Of a DNA stretch of 37,492 bases, positions 1 to 8,379 are shown in pieces. The notes beneath the pieces were generated by a model. It was not told where the DNA came from and did not search any database. It worked only from the letters and a program-made list of their open reading frames with translations. The translations under genes and the position numbers were made by a program. The stretch is from a virus, in the IMG/VR virus record IMGVR_UViG_3300032046_000093, positions 1-37,492 of that record. One strand, given 5' to 3'. Numbering within the stretch: position 1 is the first letter of the stretch; the number at the start of each line of letters is the position of its first letter.

Positions 1-259
1 TCGAGTCAGAGACCGCACCCTGCAAATCAGCCGTCCCGGTGACCACTACGTCGTCCGTCAGATCGAGCGTGCTTGCACTATCCCACAGCCCGCCCCGCGC
101 ATCCATCGCCCCCACGAACACACTCGTACTGTCCACGTTCAACGTCGTATCGAAATCCCCAGCCCCGTTGCTGGTGAGTGTCCCGGTGATCACCACGTCA
201 TCGTTGACCGTAAACGCAGAGTTCGAGTCAGAGACCGCACCCTGCAAATCAGCCGTCCC
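1..259 (-). repeat. 222-bp in-frame repeat inside the repeat protein
   Basis: The sequence starting at 1 (tcgagtcagagaccgcaccc) recurs at 223, giving a period of 222 bp or 74 codons. The block 33-174 recurs at the other end of the window (37351-37492) with only a few substitutions, so the gene carries several near-identical 74-codon modules. Repeats this similar are a likely place for an assembler to open a circular genome. Confidence 0.85.
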
Positions 260-577
260 CGTCACCACCGCGTTACCTGCAACCGTCACGTCCCCCGTAA
301 AGTTCTGTGCCCCGCTCGACGTGATTGTCCCATCGTAGGCCAGCCGCCAGCGCACCGTCCCGCTATTCCTGAACTCCACGATGTCCCCGGTGCTCGTCTG
401 GTCCACAATCAGTTGATCCGTATTCGCGCCCTCAAAGTTCGCCCCGCTCCCACTCAGGCTCATCACTTGATACGGCTCCGACGGCATCGCGTAGCGCTGC
501 AGCACAGTCGCGATCCCCACCAGCACCAATAGGATGATGCTAATTGCTACGATTGTTCGGAATGTTCGCTCGTTCAT
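1..577 (-). CDS. membrane-anchored repeat protein, N-terminal part (runs off the window edge)
   Basis: The ATG at 577-575 overlaps the stop of the upstream gene (ATGA) and has GGGAG just before it. The frame stays open to position 1, so the gene is cut by the window edge; its C-terminus is the partial gene at 37038-37492. Residues 1-8 are polar (MNERTFRT), followed by a hydrophobic segment at about 9-22 (IVAISIILLVLVGI), which looks like a signal anchor. The rest is Gly/Thr/Asp-rich and made of short beta-type units such as GDVTVAGNAVVTGTADLQ and NDDVVITGTLTSNGAGD, resembling repeat stalks of tail-fibre or surface proteins. Its place between the capsid/caspase-like genes and the connector genes suggests a virion or host-surface role, but no family is recognised. 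Confidence 0.8.
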   Translation of the reverse strand, partial: MNERTFRTIVAISIILLVLVGIATVLQRYAMPSEPYQVMSLSGSGANFEGANTDQLIVDQTSTGDIVEFRNSGTVRWRLAYDGTITSSGAQNFTGDVTVAGNAVVTGTADLQGAVSDSNSAFTVNDDVVITGTLTSNGAGDFDTTLNVDSTSVFVGAMDARGGLWDSASTLDLTDDVVVTGTADLQGAVSDS

Positions 578-1116
578 CTCCCATACTCCTTCTTTTTCAC
601 GATCTTGAACCCCAGCGCATCCGCATCGCTCTCACGGAACGCCGTCAGCGCCAGCCGCGCCTTTGCCACTGACAGTGCCACCGGCACCGTCCAACCTGCC
701 CGCAGCGCCCGGAGCACCCACTGCACCAGCAAATCTGTGCCCACTACCTTCCGGCCCAGCGCCTTATTCTCGCCCGGTCCGGCGATGACGTAACCCGCTC
801 CAGCCCGGTACAGCGCATCCACCATTGGATCGTCATCCGCGCTAAAGCAGTTGGCCACCACGGCCGTAACATCCCATAACCGGGCACCCAGGATGTGCAC
901 GGAGAACAGCGCCGCCGGTTCCCCGGCTGCTCCATCCCCGTACCAGCCGGGTATCCCGCGCTTCCCATGCAGCCGGAAATAGAGCAGGTCGTACCCCTCC
1001 AGCCACTTCGTCTCGAATTCACTGGCCGTCATCGGCGGAGAGGTCAGCGGTTGCACGCCCGTCGCGCGTGCAACCGCCACACGCGCTTCCTCCGTACAGT
1101 ACGCAAAGATACGCAA
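574..1116 (-). CDS. caspase/CHAT-like cysteine protease-fold protein
   Basis: 180 residues from a TTG start at 1116. I chose this start because a strong GGGAGGTG lies 4 nt upstream, directly after the stop of the capsid gene, and because the protein then begins with a clean beta strand (RIFAYCTEE). A longer frame from 1170 would overlap the capsid gene. Residues 43-51 (DLLYFRLHG) and 84-93 (TAVVANCFSA), then YRAGAGYVIAGPG at about 103-115, follow the caspase/CHAT pattern: a hydrophobic strand ending in His-Gly, then about 40 residues later a strand ending in a catalytic Cys, then Ala-Gly-Ala. The putative dyad is His50/Cys90. The gene lies in the head operon, between the major capsid gene and the anchored repeat protein, which starts in an ATGA overlap. 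The fold call is inference from motifs; a virion protease or an anti-host factor are both possible. Confidence 0.55.
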   Translation of the reverse strand: MRIFAYCTEEARVAVARATGVQPLTSPPMTASEFETKWLEGYDLLYFRLHGKRGIPGWYGDGAAGEPAALFSVHILGARLWDVTAVVANCFSADDDPMVDALYRAGAGYVIAGPGENKALGRKVVGTDLLVQWVLRALRAGWTVPVALSVAKARLALTAFRESDADALGFKIVKKKEYGR

Positions 1117-1135
1117 GCCGCACCTCCCGCAGGTG

Positions 1136-2107
1136 CTAAGTCTTGCCCATGCACGCGAGCCGCCAGTCACCGTACGTGACCGTGTATCGAGCCAGCCACT
1201 TGAAATAGCGGATGCCCGTGCTCTGGGTATTGTCGTCCCAAAATACCAGTTGCGGTCCCTCGCGGATTTGCAGCATGATCGGCTTCTCGGGCAGTGTCGT
1301 GCACACCACCGCCCAGAAGGTCGAATCCACCCATCCGCCAGGTGCAGTCAACCGGTTCACCTTGCCCGCATATGGGTTCATCTCGCGGTTGGTCGTGTCG
1401 TAGGTTTCCTTGTTGTCCGTGATCTGCGCCGCCATCCGCTCCAGGTTGATCGCGTGGATAATCAGGTCGTGCACGATCCCGGTCGGGATCCCCCTGTCAT
1501 CTTTGAACTGCGACGCGGCGACCCGCACCGTCTCGAAGTTGTCGAGCGTCATCGCCAGCGCGTAAACGTTGTCTTGCACGGTCTGGTATTCAGCCCCCTT
1601 GTCGTAGTGCGAGTCGTGGAAGAAGGCCAGGCTATCGTAGCAGGCCCCGTACGTGGTCGTCGCATCGCCGCCGTTCAGCGCCGCAAAACATAAGTAATCC
1701 ATATGCTGCTGGAACCTCACCCCCGCACTGCGCGCCCATTCCTCCAGCCCGCCCACCCGGTTGTCGTTGATCGCGTTGTGCCAGATGCCGATGGGAATGT
1801 CCCAGTCCTGGTTATACACCACTAGACCCCGTTCATTCCCTCCCAGCACCGTGATCGCACCGCCTTCGTGCAACCCCGATACCTGCGGATGCCCGGTCCG
1901 GCTGTCCGTCCCACCTGGCCCGGCCTGGCCACCCACCTGCGCCGGCCACGGGATCGCGCCCAGGTCTCCGTAAATCTCGAATGCCCCCGTGCTCGTAGTC
2001 TCCCGCACCCACCCGGTCCGCAGGTTCTTGTACTCCTTGTTCCCCACCAGGAACCCCTTACGCATCCCATACTCCAGATGCGCCAAAACATCAGTCCGTG
2101 TAATCAT
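1136..2107 (-). CDS. major capsid protein, Mu gpT-like
   Basis: 323 residues, starting at an ATG preceded by GAGGAGGTCTATAG. Size, position after a Mu gpI-type protease-scaffold and a small decoration protein, and sequence features (an N-terminal helix LAHLEYGMRKGF, the WDIPIGIWHNAINDN region, the C-terminal KWLARYTVTYGDWRLACMG) fit the gpT-like HK97-fold major head subunit family. It would form the capsid shell. No internal protease site can be assigned by eye. The stop at 1136 lies a few bases before the Shine-Dalgarno of the caspase-like gene, so the two are probably co-translated. Confidence 0.75.
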   Translation of the reverse strand: MITRTDVLAHLEYGMRKGFLVGNKEYKNLRTGWVRETTSTGAFEIYGDLGAIPWPAQVGGQAGPGGTDSRTGHPQVSGLHEGGAITVLGGNERGLVVYNQDWDIPIGIWHNAINDNRVGGLEEWARSAGVRFQQHMDYLCFAALNGGDATTTYGACYDSLAFFHDSHYDKGAEYQTVQDNVYALAMTLDNFETVRVAASQFKDDRGIPTGIVHDLIIHAINLERMAAQITDNKETYDTTNREMNPYAGKVNRLTAPGGWVDSTFWAVVCTTLPEKPIMLQIREGPQLVFWDDNTQSTGIRYFKWLARYTVTYGDWRLACMGKT

Positions 2108-2123
2108 CTATAGACCTCCTCAT

Positions 2124-2165
2124 CTCACGTTTCACGCTTCACGTTTCACGTCTCACGCTTCACGT
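2124..2165 (-). repeat. heptamer tandem repeat (YTCACGY)x6
   Basis: Six consecutive heptamers of the form [CT]TCACG[CT] fill most of the short gap between the decoration and major capsid genes. It is a short tandem repeat of the STRR type. A second heptamer family occurs at 34590-34638. Confidence 0.85.
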
Positions 2166-2173
2166 TTCAGTTC

Positions 2174-2671
2174 CTACGTCGGCGTATTCGTCCGCATCGC
2201 CGCGTGACTGACGTCCACCCACACGTAGGTGCTGTCCACGTCCACGATCGTCCCGATCCACCAGTTGTTAGTACTGGTCGTCGTCACCGTGTCATCGTCG
2301 CTGGCGTACGCTGGAGCGCCGATGTCCGTGATCGTGACCGACCCCACGGCGAACCCCCAGATCCCGTTGACGTACACCGTGCACTTCTTGGCCCCATCCG
2401 CCGTATCCGCGGCCTCGACCGCGACCTTCTCCGCAGCAATGCCGCCGAAAATGTCCGCCGATGCCGATGCCGTGCTGCCACTGGAAGGCGCCGCCCGGAA
2501 GTACCCATCAGTGTCAGACTGATCGCACACGACGACAGATCCCTTGTAGACCGTGTGCGTCGTACTCCCCCCGCCGAAATTCGTGTACCCGGCCAGTTTC
2601 AGCGGGAGAGTTGTCAATCCCCCCGCTGGCAACTTGACCGGCCTGCTCTTGCTCGCTGAAAGTACAGTCAT
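2174..2671 (-). CDS. capsid decoration/cement-like protein
   Basis: 165 residues. The N-terminal part (KSRPVKLPAGGLTTLPLKLA) leads into an all-beta, Gly/Ser/Thr/Asp-rich protein with GGIAAEKVAVEAADTADGA and a C-terminal IGTIVDVDSTYVWVDV. Small beta-rich proteins with an 'exchange of initial value, then aging/updates' composition, coded between protease-scaffold and major capsid, are typically head decoration proteins of the DUF2190 or lambda gpD functional class. Assignment rests on size, composition and position. It begins 3 nt after the protease-scaffold stop. Confidence 0.55.
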   Translation of the reverse strand: MTVLSASKSRPVKLPAGGLTTLPLKLAGYTNFGGGSTTHTVYKGSVVVCDQSDTDGYFRAAPSSGSTASASADIFGGIAAEKVAVEAADTADGAKKCTVYVNGIWGFAVGSVTITDIGAPAYASDDDTVTTTSTNNWWIGTIVDVDSTYVWVDVSHAAMRTNTPT

Positions 2672-2673
2672 CG

Positions 2674-4275
2674 CTACTTACCTCCCCCCTGCCACTTCGA
2701 CAGGTCATACTCGCTCAGATCGCCCAGGTTGAGCACTGGATCCCGCAGATCCAGCAACTTCATCTCGAACGCATCGAGCGCGTCCGCGTACTCCTTCGGC
2801 AGCGCCTTCTTGCCGCCCGATCCCTCCCGGCCCGACCCGTGCTCCCCGAAATCCACCACCTTTGCCTTCAGCATCGCCATCATCGCCTGCCGCTCCTGAT
2901 CGCCCGGCAATGCTTCGAGCAGCGCTATGATGTCCTCCGGCTTGCTGCTCAGGCCGTGCTCGCCGCCGGTGACCTGGCCCACGAACTCGACCAGTGTCGC
3001 CCGCCGCGCGAACTTCTGCTTCAATTCAGCCTCAACCTCGGCCCTGACCTTCTCGCGCATCTCCGCCATCTGCTTCTGTTGCGCGGCCAGCTCGACCTCG
3101 TACTCCTTGCGGATCTTCTCCCGCATCTCCGCCAACTCCTTCTCGTTCATTTGCTCTTCCTCCTCTAGTTTGGCGATCATCGGTGCCACTGCATCCGCAA
3201 TCGCCTGCAACTCCAGCACATTCGGATAATATTCCTGCCCCTCGGCAGGCCACTTGCCTTCACCTTGCTTGTGCAGCCACGCGCAGAGTGCCTTTTCGTC
3301 CGTGATCCCCGGCTTCCCCGCCAGCACCTGCTCACACTTCGTAAACGACCCGGCCCACTTGCCCCAGGCCCCGATAATCGCCTGGATATTCCCTTGCAAC
3401 TCTGCCCAGTCCTTCGTCATCGCACCCCCTTCTCTCTTGAAATACTGCACCTGCTTCTCTCGCTTCGCTGCCGCCTCCCGTGCTGCTTCCTCACTCCCAT
3501 ACTCTTTGCCCGATCCGAACGGGAAGCGCCCCAACACCTTGCTTTCATCCGATGAATACAGGATAATTTCGCTTCCTTCCTTGCGGATCACCAGCTCGGC
3601 CTCTTCCGCAAACCATATCTCTGGCCCACTCACGCTGACCGGGATTACCTTCGTCCCAACTTCACCCACGGTATCTGCAAATGCTTTCAATGCTGCCCCA
3701 ATTGCCCCCGACAGCGCAATCCGCTCCTCCACAGTCACGTGTCCAGCCCCTGCCAGATCGTCTGCAATAGTAGTAAAGATCTTGTGGATGCGCGACTGCA
3801 GAAAATCCCCCAGCGCTACCGGCTTCGTTTCCTCCAGCGCATAAACCCCACTCTCGCCTAACTCGACCGGTTGCAACCCCTTCACCGCTGGAAAGTTGAC
3901 TAGGCTGATGCTCTTGATCACCTTCTTAGCCAGGTCAATTGTCGCACTCAGATAGCGATACACCTTGTCGCCGACCAACTTCCGCCCCACATCGTTCCAA
4001 TCCACGCTGGCCAGCAACCGGTCCCCATCCCGCCATACCTTGCGTACCCAGCCCGCCGCCTCGGCGCGCTCGTGATTGACATCAATGGGCACCTCCTGCC
4101 CGGCAGTGCCCTCCTCGAAACTCGCGACGAATGTATCGAGATCTTCATCAGCAACCTTAACCGTCTTGCCGTTGCGGTCCACAAACTCCCCAGTCCGCAG
4201 AACCTCTACTGCTTTGCCTTCACTGGCCTCAGCGAAGAGAAATTCCGAAACTTCTGCCGCAGAAATTCGCTTCAT
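2674..4275 (-). CDS. prohead protease-scaffold, Mu gpI-like
   Basis: 533 residues. Residues about 15-130 contain the Mu I-type protease signature: VDRNGKTVKVADEDLDTF, then IDVNHERAEAAGWVRKVW with the conserved His, and VYRYLSATIDL, followed by the usual Ser-containing strand IKSISLVNFPAVKG. The C-terminal third (about 365-480) is a charged coiled coil (EKELAEMREKIRKEYEVELA and similar), the expected scaffold, and the protease should remove it and itself during head maturation. The middle (about 285-345) carries a Trp/Cys-rich insert (AWGKWAGSFTKCEQVLAG, LCAWLHKQGEGKWP) often seen inserted in phage head proteins. Codons 4-8 (ISAAE) are encoded by one of the TTCTGCSGCAGAA palindromes. The gene overlaps the gp10-like gene by 4 bp. 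Confidence 0.8.
   Translation of the reverse strand: MKRISAAEVSEFLFAEASEGKAVEVLRTGEFVDRNGKTVKVADEDLDTFVASFEEGTAGQEVPIDVNHERAEAAGWVRKVWRDGDRLLASVDWNDVGRKLVGDKVYRYLSATIDLAKKVIKSISLVNFPAVKGLQPVELGESGVYALEETKPVALGDFLQSRIHKIFTTIADDLAGAGHVTVEERIALSGAIGAALKAFADTVGEVGTKVIPVSVSGPEIWFAEEAELVIRKEGSEIILYSSDESKVLGRFPFGSGKEYGSEEAAREAAAKREKQVQYFKREGGAMTKDWAELQGNIQAIIGAWGKWAGSFTKCEQVLAGKPGITDEKALCAWLHKQGEGKWPAEGQEYYPNVLELQAIADAVAPMIAKLEEEEQMNEKELAEMREKIRKEYEVELAAQQKQMAEMREKVRAEVEAELKQKFARRATLVEFVGQVTGGEHGLSSKPEDIIALLEALPGDQERQAMMAMLKAKVVDFGEHGSGREGSGGKKALPKEYADALDAFEMKLLDLRDPVLNLGDLSEYDLSKWQGGGK
4250..4266. repeat. palindrome site 1 (core 4252-4264)
   Basis: Core TTCTGCCGCAGAA flanked by AC and AT, so the palindrome extends to AYTTCTGCSGCAGAART. 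It covers the stop/start junction of the gp10-like and protease-scaffold genes and encodes ISAAE at the start of the protease. Confidence 0.85.
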
Positions 4276-4715
4276 CCCGCCACCTCCTGGGCCAACTGCG
4301 TCACGATCCCCGCCCCCGCCTTCTCCAACAACATCCCAATTGCCGCCTCATTGTCCCGCACCACATCCGCCGTCGTCCGCCAGCGCCAGGCGTGGAACGG
4401 CAACTGCCGCTCCGGATCCTGTACCAGCGGCCCGTACGGCGTCGCGTTCCCCACCCGCCCAATCAGCGTCCCACTCCCGGCCACCTCCACCACCCGCTGC
4501 CCCGCCACCCACAACCGCCCCAGCGTCCCTGTGCGCCGGTACCGGCTATCAGCCGGTGCAGGTGGATAATCCGCCGCGTCTCCCTGCAGCACCATCAACG
4601 CCTGCTCGATTGCCAGCTCCACCTGGCCAGCCGCAATCTCTGGAAAGTTCTCCAGCGTCGCGATAAATTCGGCCAGGTCCATCTGGAATTGCTCGAACCC
4701 CTCACCCTCGATCAT
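4272..4715 (-). CDS. HK97 gp10-like / virion morphogenesis protein
   Basis: 147 residues from the ATG at 4715, which overlaps the portal stop in an ATGA. The upstream extension of the frame is out-of-frame portal sequence. The N-terminal helix region (FEQFQMDLAEFIATLENFPEIAAGQVELAIEQALMVLQ) followed by YRRTGTLGRLW, a GRVGNATPYGPLVQ segment and a C-terminal helix matches the layout of the gp10-like / Mu gpG-like family: an amphipathic N-terminal helix, then 'Y.RTG.L...W' and 'N...YA..V'. These proteins act at the head-tail joining step. Translational coupling to the portal supports a neck or head-completion role. Confidence 0.65.
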   Translation of the reverse strand: MIEGEGFEQFQMDLAEFIATLENFPEIAAGQVELAIEQALMVLQGDAADYPPAPADSRYRRTGTLGRLWVAGQRVVEVAGSGTLIGRVGNATPYGPLVQDPERQLPFHAWRWRTTADVVRDNEAAIGMLLEKAGAGIVTQLAQEVAG

Positions 4716-6808
4716 TTCACCCTGGCCCTCACATCGTCCAGCATCTGCCCCAGGTAGTCCCCCTCGGAGACGATCACGCCCTGGAGCGCCGCGCATCCAC
4801 TGACCCTCTCTCCCCACGGCACATCGAGCGGCTGCCGGCACACCAACTCATCCTTGACCGAACTCCACACCACCACCCACACGCCGTTCGGCAAGAGCAC
4901 TGGCCGTGTGTAGCACCGGCACCGCACGTGCGCCGGCGCCTTGAACGCCGTCGCCGGCAACCCCACCCGCTGCCGCACCAGGTCGTTGGCCTCGTCATAA
5001 GCCCGCGTGACCTCCGTCGCCGCGATCATCTCCGCCCGCATTGGCCCGAACGCCGGTGTCAGCGCTTTCACCAGGTCGGGCAGCGCCGCTCCCGTCTCCA
5101 CCCACGTGGCCACCGTCTCCTTGACGGCCGTGCGCGTCGTCTCCGTGATTCCCCTGATCAGCTTCCCCACGTACTCCCGCGCCCACCTGGCCGCATCCGC
5201 GTTGACCAGCGTCCAGTCCGCCCCGCCCGCGAACGCCGTCATCGCTTCCTGGATCACCATCCCCGACAGGCTCGTAGCGTGCTTGAGTACCTGGGCCAGC
5301 AAGACCTTCTTCAACGCCTCCGACTCTGCCGCCCAGAACGTCGCGTCGTTCACGTCCCCCCCACTCTGCGCAATCGCCAGCACCCGCTCCTGTTGCTCCT
5401 TCAGGAACCCCCGCACTTTCCCCGCGATCTCCGCCTCAATGGCCGCCCGCTCCTCATCGTGCCCACCCTCGGCAAATTCGGCCAAACCCCCGAACGGCTC
5501 CTCCCCCGCCCCCTGCTCTTCCGCTCCTCCGCCCCCCTGCTCCTCCTCTGGCCCCTGCTCCCCTGCCCCCCCGTCCCCCTGCTCCTCTGGCTGCTCCTCT
5601 GCCACCTCGATTACCGGCATCCCCGTCCGCCGCCGCAGCCAGTTCGTGTCCTCTGGCTGCCAATCGAGGAGAGTATTGACCTGCTGGAGCCAGTTCCCCA
5701 ACTGTCCCAACGCCGGTTTCTCTACCCGTGAGTGTGCCACCCGGGGCATTGTCACCATCCCCGGAAACGGGTTATACCCCATCAATCTCGGCACCCCGAA
5801 CCGGTTGACCACCGTGGCCACCCGGTCCAGGTAGCCATCCACTGCCATCAGAAATAATTGCGATTTGTCCGACCCCAGCGCCCAGGAGCCCGTCTGCCCG
5901 GTCCCGAGGTCAATGAAATCGGCCAACGTCGTCTGCAGCATCAGCAGCCGGTAGTATTTGATCGTGTTCAGCAGCGCCTCCGCCCCGCTATTCTGCGCCG
6001 ATTCCAGCCGGAATTTGACCCCCGTGGGCACTGACACGAACTGCTTCTCATCTACCGTCAGCGCCTGTCCCACCGTCTCCACGGCGCTCAAATCATCCGC
6101 TTGCGGCTTTTCCTCGAACTCGAACACCGGCAGCCCCACGAACGTGCGCTGCCACCCAATGCCCTGAATGATCTGGTAATTCTTGAGGTAATACCAGATC
6201 TCATAGATGCTTTCGAGGAGGGGGAATCCTTCGGGGTTGCCGCCATCCCGCTGCGAGGTGAAATGTAGCGACTTCTCAATCGGGATGCGGATCTGCTCGT
6301 AGGTCGGCGCTGGCATCTGGATCAGCGCCTGCACCCCGCCCGTCTCGTCGAATTCCCACTGCCAGAAAGACGACTGTCGCCGCATCGCCCACTTGCGCCA
6401 CCCGATACCCTTGTCGTCATATTGGCTGGCCACATCCGCATCCGGCCCCAGGCGACGCTTGTACACCATCTCCATCCACGACCAGCCGAACAAGACGCAA
6501 CTCAGTGCATCCTCCACCGCATCCTCGACCGTGTGGCTCATATCCTCCAGGCAGGTCCCTACAAAATCCGCTGCCCGCTTGTCACCATCTGCCTTCCCGC
6601 CCGGCTCCGCGTACCAGGTCGCCGTCCGCGCAAACAAAATCATCGCATTCCACAGCGTGCGGATGGTCGGATCCCGCCGGCGCATCTCGTTGAAAATCTT
6701 GTATGCGGCCGGCCAGTTCAGAACCGGCGTGTACGCCTCCTGCACCTGGCCCGCAAAGGCCATCAAGCCCGTCTTGCCGGTCTCGTTCACATCTGGGCCT
6801 GTTGCCAT
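4712..6808 (-). CDS. portal protein (DUF935/Mu gp29-like) fused to MuF minor head domain
   Basis: 698 residues from the ATG at 6808, chosen for GGGAGGGCGCA upstream; an ATG 10 codons earlier has no such site. Residues about 1-400 fit the Mu gp29-like DUF935 portal family (AYTPVLNWPAAYKIFNEMRR, EDALSCVLFGWSWMEMVYK, GWQRTFVGLPVFEFEE). A Glu/Gly-rich low-complexity linker of about 40 residues follows. The C-terminal part (about 480-690) is a MuF/SPP1 gp7-type minor head domain with TPAFGPMRAEMIAATEVTRA and the HVRCRCYTRPVLLPNG ending. In Mu and SPP1 these are separate genes. The portal forms the DNA-entry ring; MuF domains associate with portal and are ejected. The gene overlaps the large terminase by 22 bp. 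Confidence 0.8.
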   Translation of the reverse strand: MATGPDVNETGKTGLMAFAGQVQEAYTPVLNWPAAYKIFNEMRRRDPTIRTLWNAMILFARTATWYAEPGGKADGDKRAADFVGTCLEDMSHTVEDAVEDALSCVLFGWSWMEMVYKRRLGPDADVASQYDDKGIGWRKWAMRRQSSFWQWEFDETGGVQALIQMPAPTYEQIRIPIEKSLHFTSQRDGGNPEGFPLLESIYEIWYYLKNYQIIQGIGWQRTFVGLPVFEFEEKPQADDLSAVETVGQALTVDEKQFVSVPTGVKFRLESAQNSGAEALLNTIKYYRLLMLQTTLADFIDLGTGQTGSWALGSDKSQLFLMAVDGYLDRVATVVNRFGVPRLMGYNPFPGMVTMPRVAHSRVEKPALGQLGNWLQQVNTLLDWQPEDTNWLRRRTGMPVIEVAEEQPEEQGDGGAGEQGPEEEQGGGGAEEQGAGEEPFGGLAEFAEGGHDEERAAIEAEIAGKVRGFLKEQQERVLAIAQSGGDVNDATFWAAESEALKKVLLAQVLKHATSLSGMVIQEAMTAFAGGADWTLVNADAARWAREYVGKLIRGITETTRTAVKETVATWVETGAALPDLVKALTPAFGPMRAEMIAATEVTRAYDEANDLVRQRVGLPATAFKAPAHVRCRCYTRPVLLPNGVWVVVWSSVKDELVCRQPLDVPWGERVSGCAALQGVIVSEGDYLGQMLDDVRARVK

Positions 6809-8379
6809 TGCGCCCTCCCTTGCCCGAACGGGTCCCACCGACTCGGCCTGCTGGGAGCCTGCGGCACGTCACTGAAACTCACGTAAGACGGCAGCATCTG
6901 GACCGCCCCGCTCACCGCATCCACCTGGTCGTCATAAGTGCCTCGCGGGAATCCCAGCGCCTCCGATACGAACGCATCGTTCCACGTGGCCCGCACCATA
7001 TACACCAGCCCATCCTCAATCCGGCTGGCCCACACCTGCGCCCGCACTTCCTTGTTGCCCACTTCGCGCGGATTCACCGCCCGCAGCGTCCGGCCCTGGA
7101 GTTGATCATCTCGCTGCAGTTCCTGGAAATAGCCCCCCTGCTGCCCGGCAACCTCAATCCCCTGCTCCACCGCGACGTCGTCGCCAAGCATCACCCGCAC
7201 CATCGTTGGCCGCGCCTCGGCCCACGGTCCCGGTAGCCGCCGCACGTCCAGGATGTAAAGCCGTCCATCCCGTCCACGCCCAATCTTGGCCCCCGCGATG
7301 TAATCCGCCCGCTCCTTCCCGCTCACCGCCAGGTCCCAGTACCGCGCCTCCCGCAACCCGGCCGGCACCTCCTCGGCTGTCACGACCTTGATCAGATGCG
7401 CCTTGATCATCGCCCCTTCCAACTGCCGCGGCCGCTGTTGGTACAGCGCGTCCCACTCGTACCCGCCGATGTTCACGCGGATCGTGGTCAGCGCATCGAG
7501 CGAATATTTCTCAGGCCACAGCGCCTCGCCCGGCTGCCGTCCCACCACGTCCACCGACCGCCACCAGCCCGCCTGACATGCCTTCAACACGTCATCGGCC
7601 TGGACCTCCCCGGCCCACTCCTCGGCGACGGCCGGTAGATTCAACACTGTCCACTGATCTGCCCCATCCTCCCCCACCATCCGCCGCAATAGCCGCCCCG
7701 CCAGGTCGTCCTCGTGCCAGCGCTGGTGCATCAGCACCACCGCCGCCCCATCCTCCAGCCGCGTGTATAACGTGCTTCTGTACCAATCGTCCGTGCGATC
7801 CCGCACCGGCAGACTCTCCGCATCCCGCCGGTCGCGAAATGGATCGTCTATGATGGCCAGGTGTGCCCCGCGCCCGATAATCGCGCCGCCCACACCCGCC
7901 GCCACCATTCCCCCCCGCTGCTGCACAAAATCCCAGGCGTTAGCCGCATGACTGTCGCTGGCCAGCGCCACCGGTTCTGCCGCAGAACTCCGGTCGCCAA
8001 AAATCGCCCGGAACGGCGCATCGATCACCAGGTTGCGCACCTGGCGACTGAATCCCACCGCCAGGTCACCTGTGCACGAGCTGAGGATCACACGACTATC
8101 GGGGTTGCGGCCCAAAAACCAGGCCGGGAAGCGGATACTCACCAACTCACTCTTGCCGTGGCGAGGGGGCATAAACACCATTAAGCGCCCGATCCCCTCC
8201 CGCCCGCCGCTGGCCACGTACCGCTCAACCTCTTCCAGGTACTCAGCCAGGAGGGTATTGTGCCGCGCCACCTGGTACTGGGGGAAGGTGTACGTGGTAA
8301 AATCCATCAGTCGCCGCCGGGCCAACTCCCGCCGCGCCAATTCCCCCTTCGCGTCCTGCCGCAGGTCAGCCACTGGCAC
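6787..8379 (-). CDS. terL: terminase large subunit
   Basis: 530 residues. Walker A is at about 69-78 (FMPPRHGKSE), with the typical 'R.G.W' adaptor replaced by AWFLGRNPDSRVILSSC; Walker B is at about 173-180 (LAIIDDPF). The C-terminal RNase H-like nuclease begins at about 345 (RYWDLAVSGKERADYIAGAK), carrying the first catalytic Asp, with further acidic residues at DVRRL and DDQVDAVSG near the end. It is the ATP-driven DNA packaging motor with headful or site-specific cutting activity. It overlaps the small terminase and portal genes, as expected of a packaging operon. One TTCTGCCGCAGAA palindrome lies inside it at 7975-7987. Confidence 0.93.
   Translation of the reverse strand: MPVADLRQDAKGELARRELARRRLMDFTTYTFPQYQVARHNTLLAEYLEEVERYVASGGREGIGRLMVFMPPRHGKSELVSIRFPAWFLGRNPDSRVILSSCTGDLAVGFSRQVRNLVIDAPFRAIFGDRSSAAEPVALASDSHAANAWDFVQQRGGMVAAGVGGAIIGRGAHLAIIDDPFRDRRDAESLPVRDRTDDWYRSTLYTRLEDGAAVVLMHQRWHEDDLAGRLLRRMVGEDGADQWTVLNLPAVAEEWAGEVQADDVLKACQAGWWRSVDVVGRQPGEALWPEKYSLDALTTIRVNIGGYEWDALYQQRPRQLEGAMIKAHLIKVVTAEEVPAGLREARYWDLAVSGKERADYIAGAKIGRGRDGRLYILDVRRLPGPWAEARPTMVRVMLGDDVAVEQGIEVAGQQGGYFQELQRDDQLQGRTLRAVNPREVGNKEVRAQVWASRIEDGLVYMVRATWNDAFVSEALGFPRGTYDDQVDAVSGAVQMLPSYVSFSDVPQAPSRPSRWDPFGQGRAQWQQAQM
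7975..7987. repeat. palindrome site 2
   Basis: TTCTGCCGCAGAA inside the large terminase gene. The flanking bases (GG and CT) depart from the AY...RT pattern of the boundary sites, so it may be a weaker or chance site. Confidence 0.6.

Noticed and set aside
4928-5731. Long plus-strand ORFs of about 270 codons
   Set aside because: Antisense shadows of the portal gene, Arg/Pro-rich.
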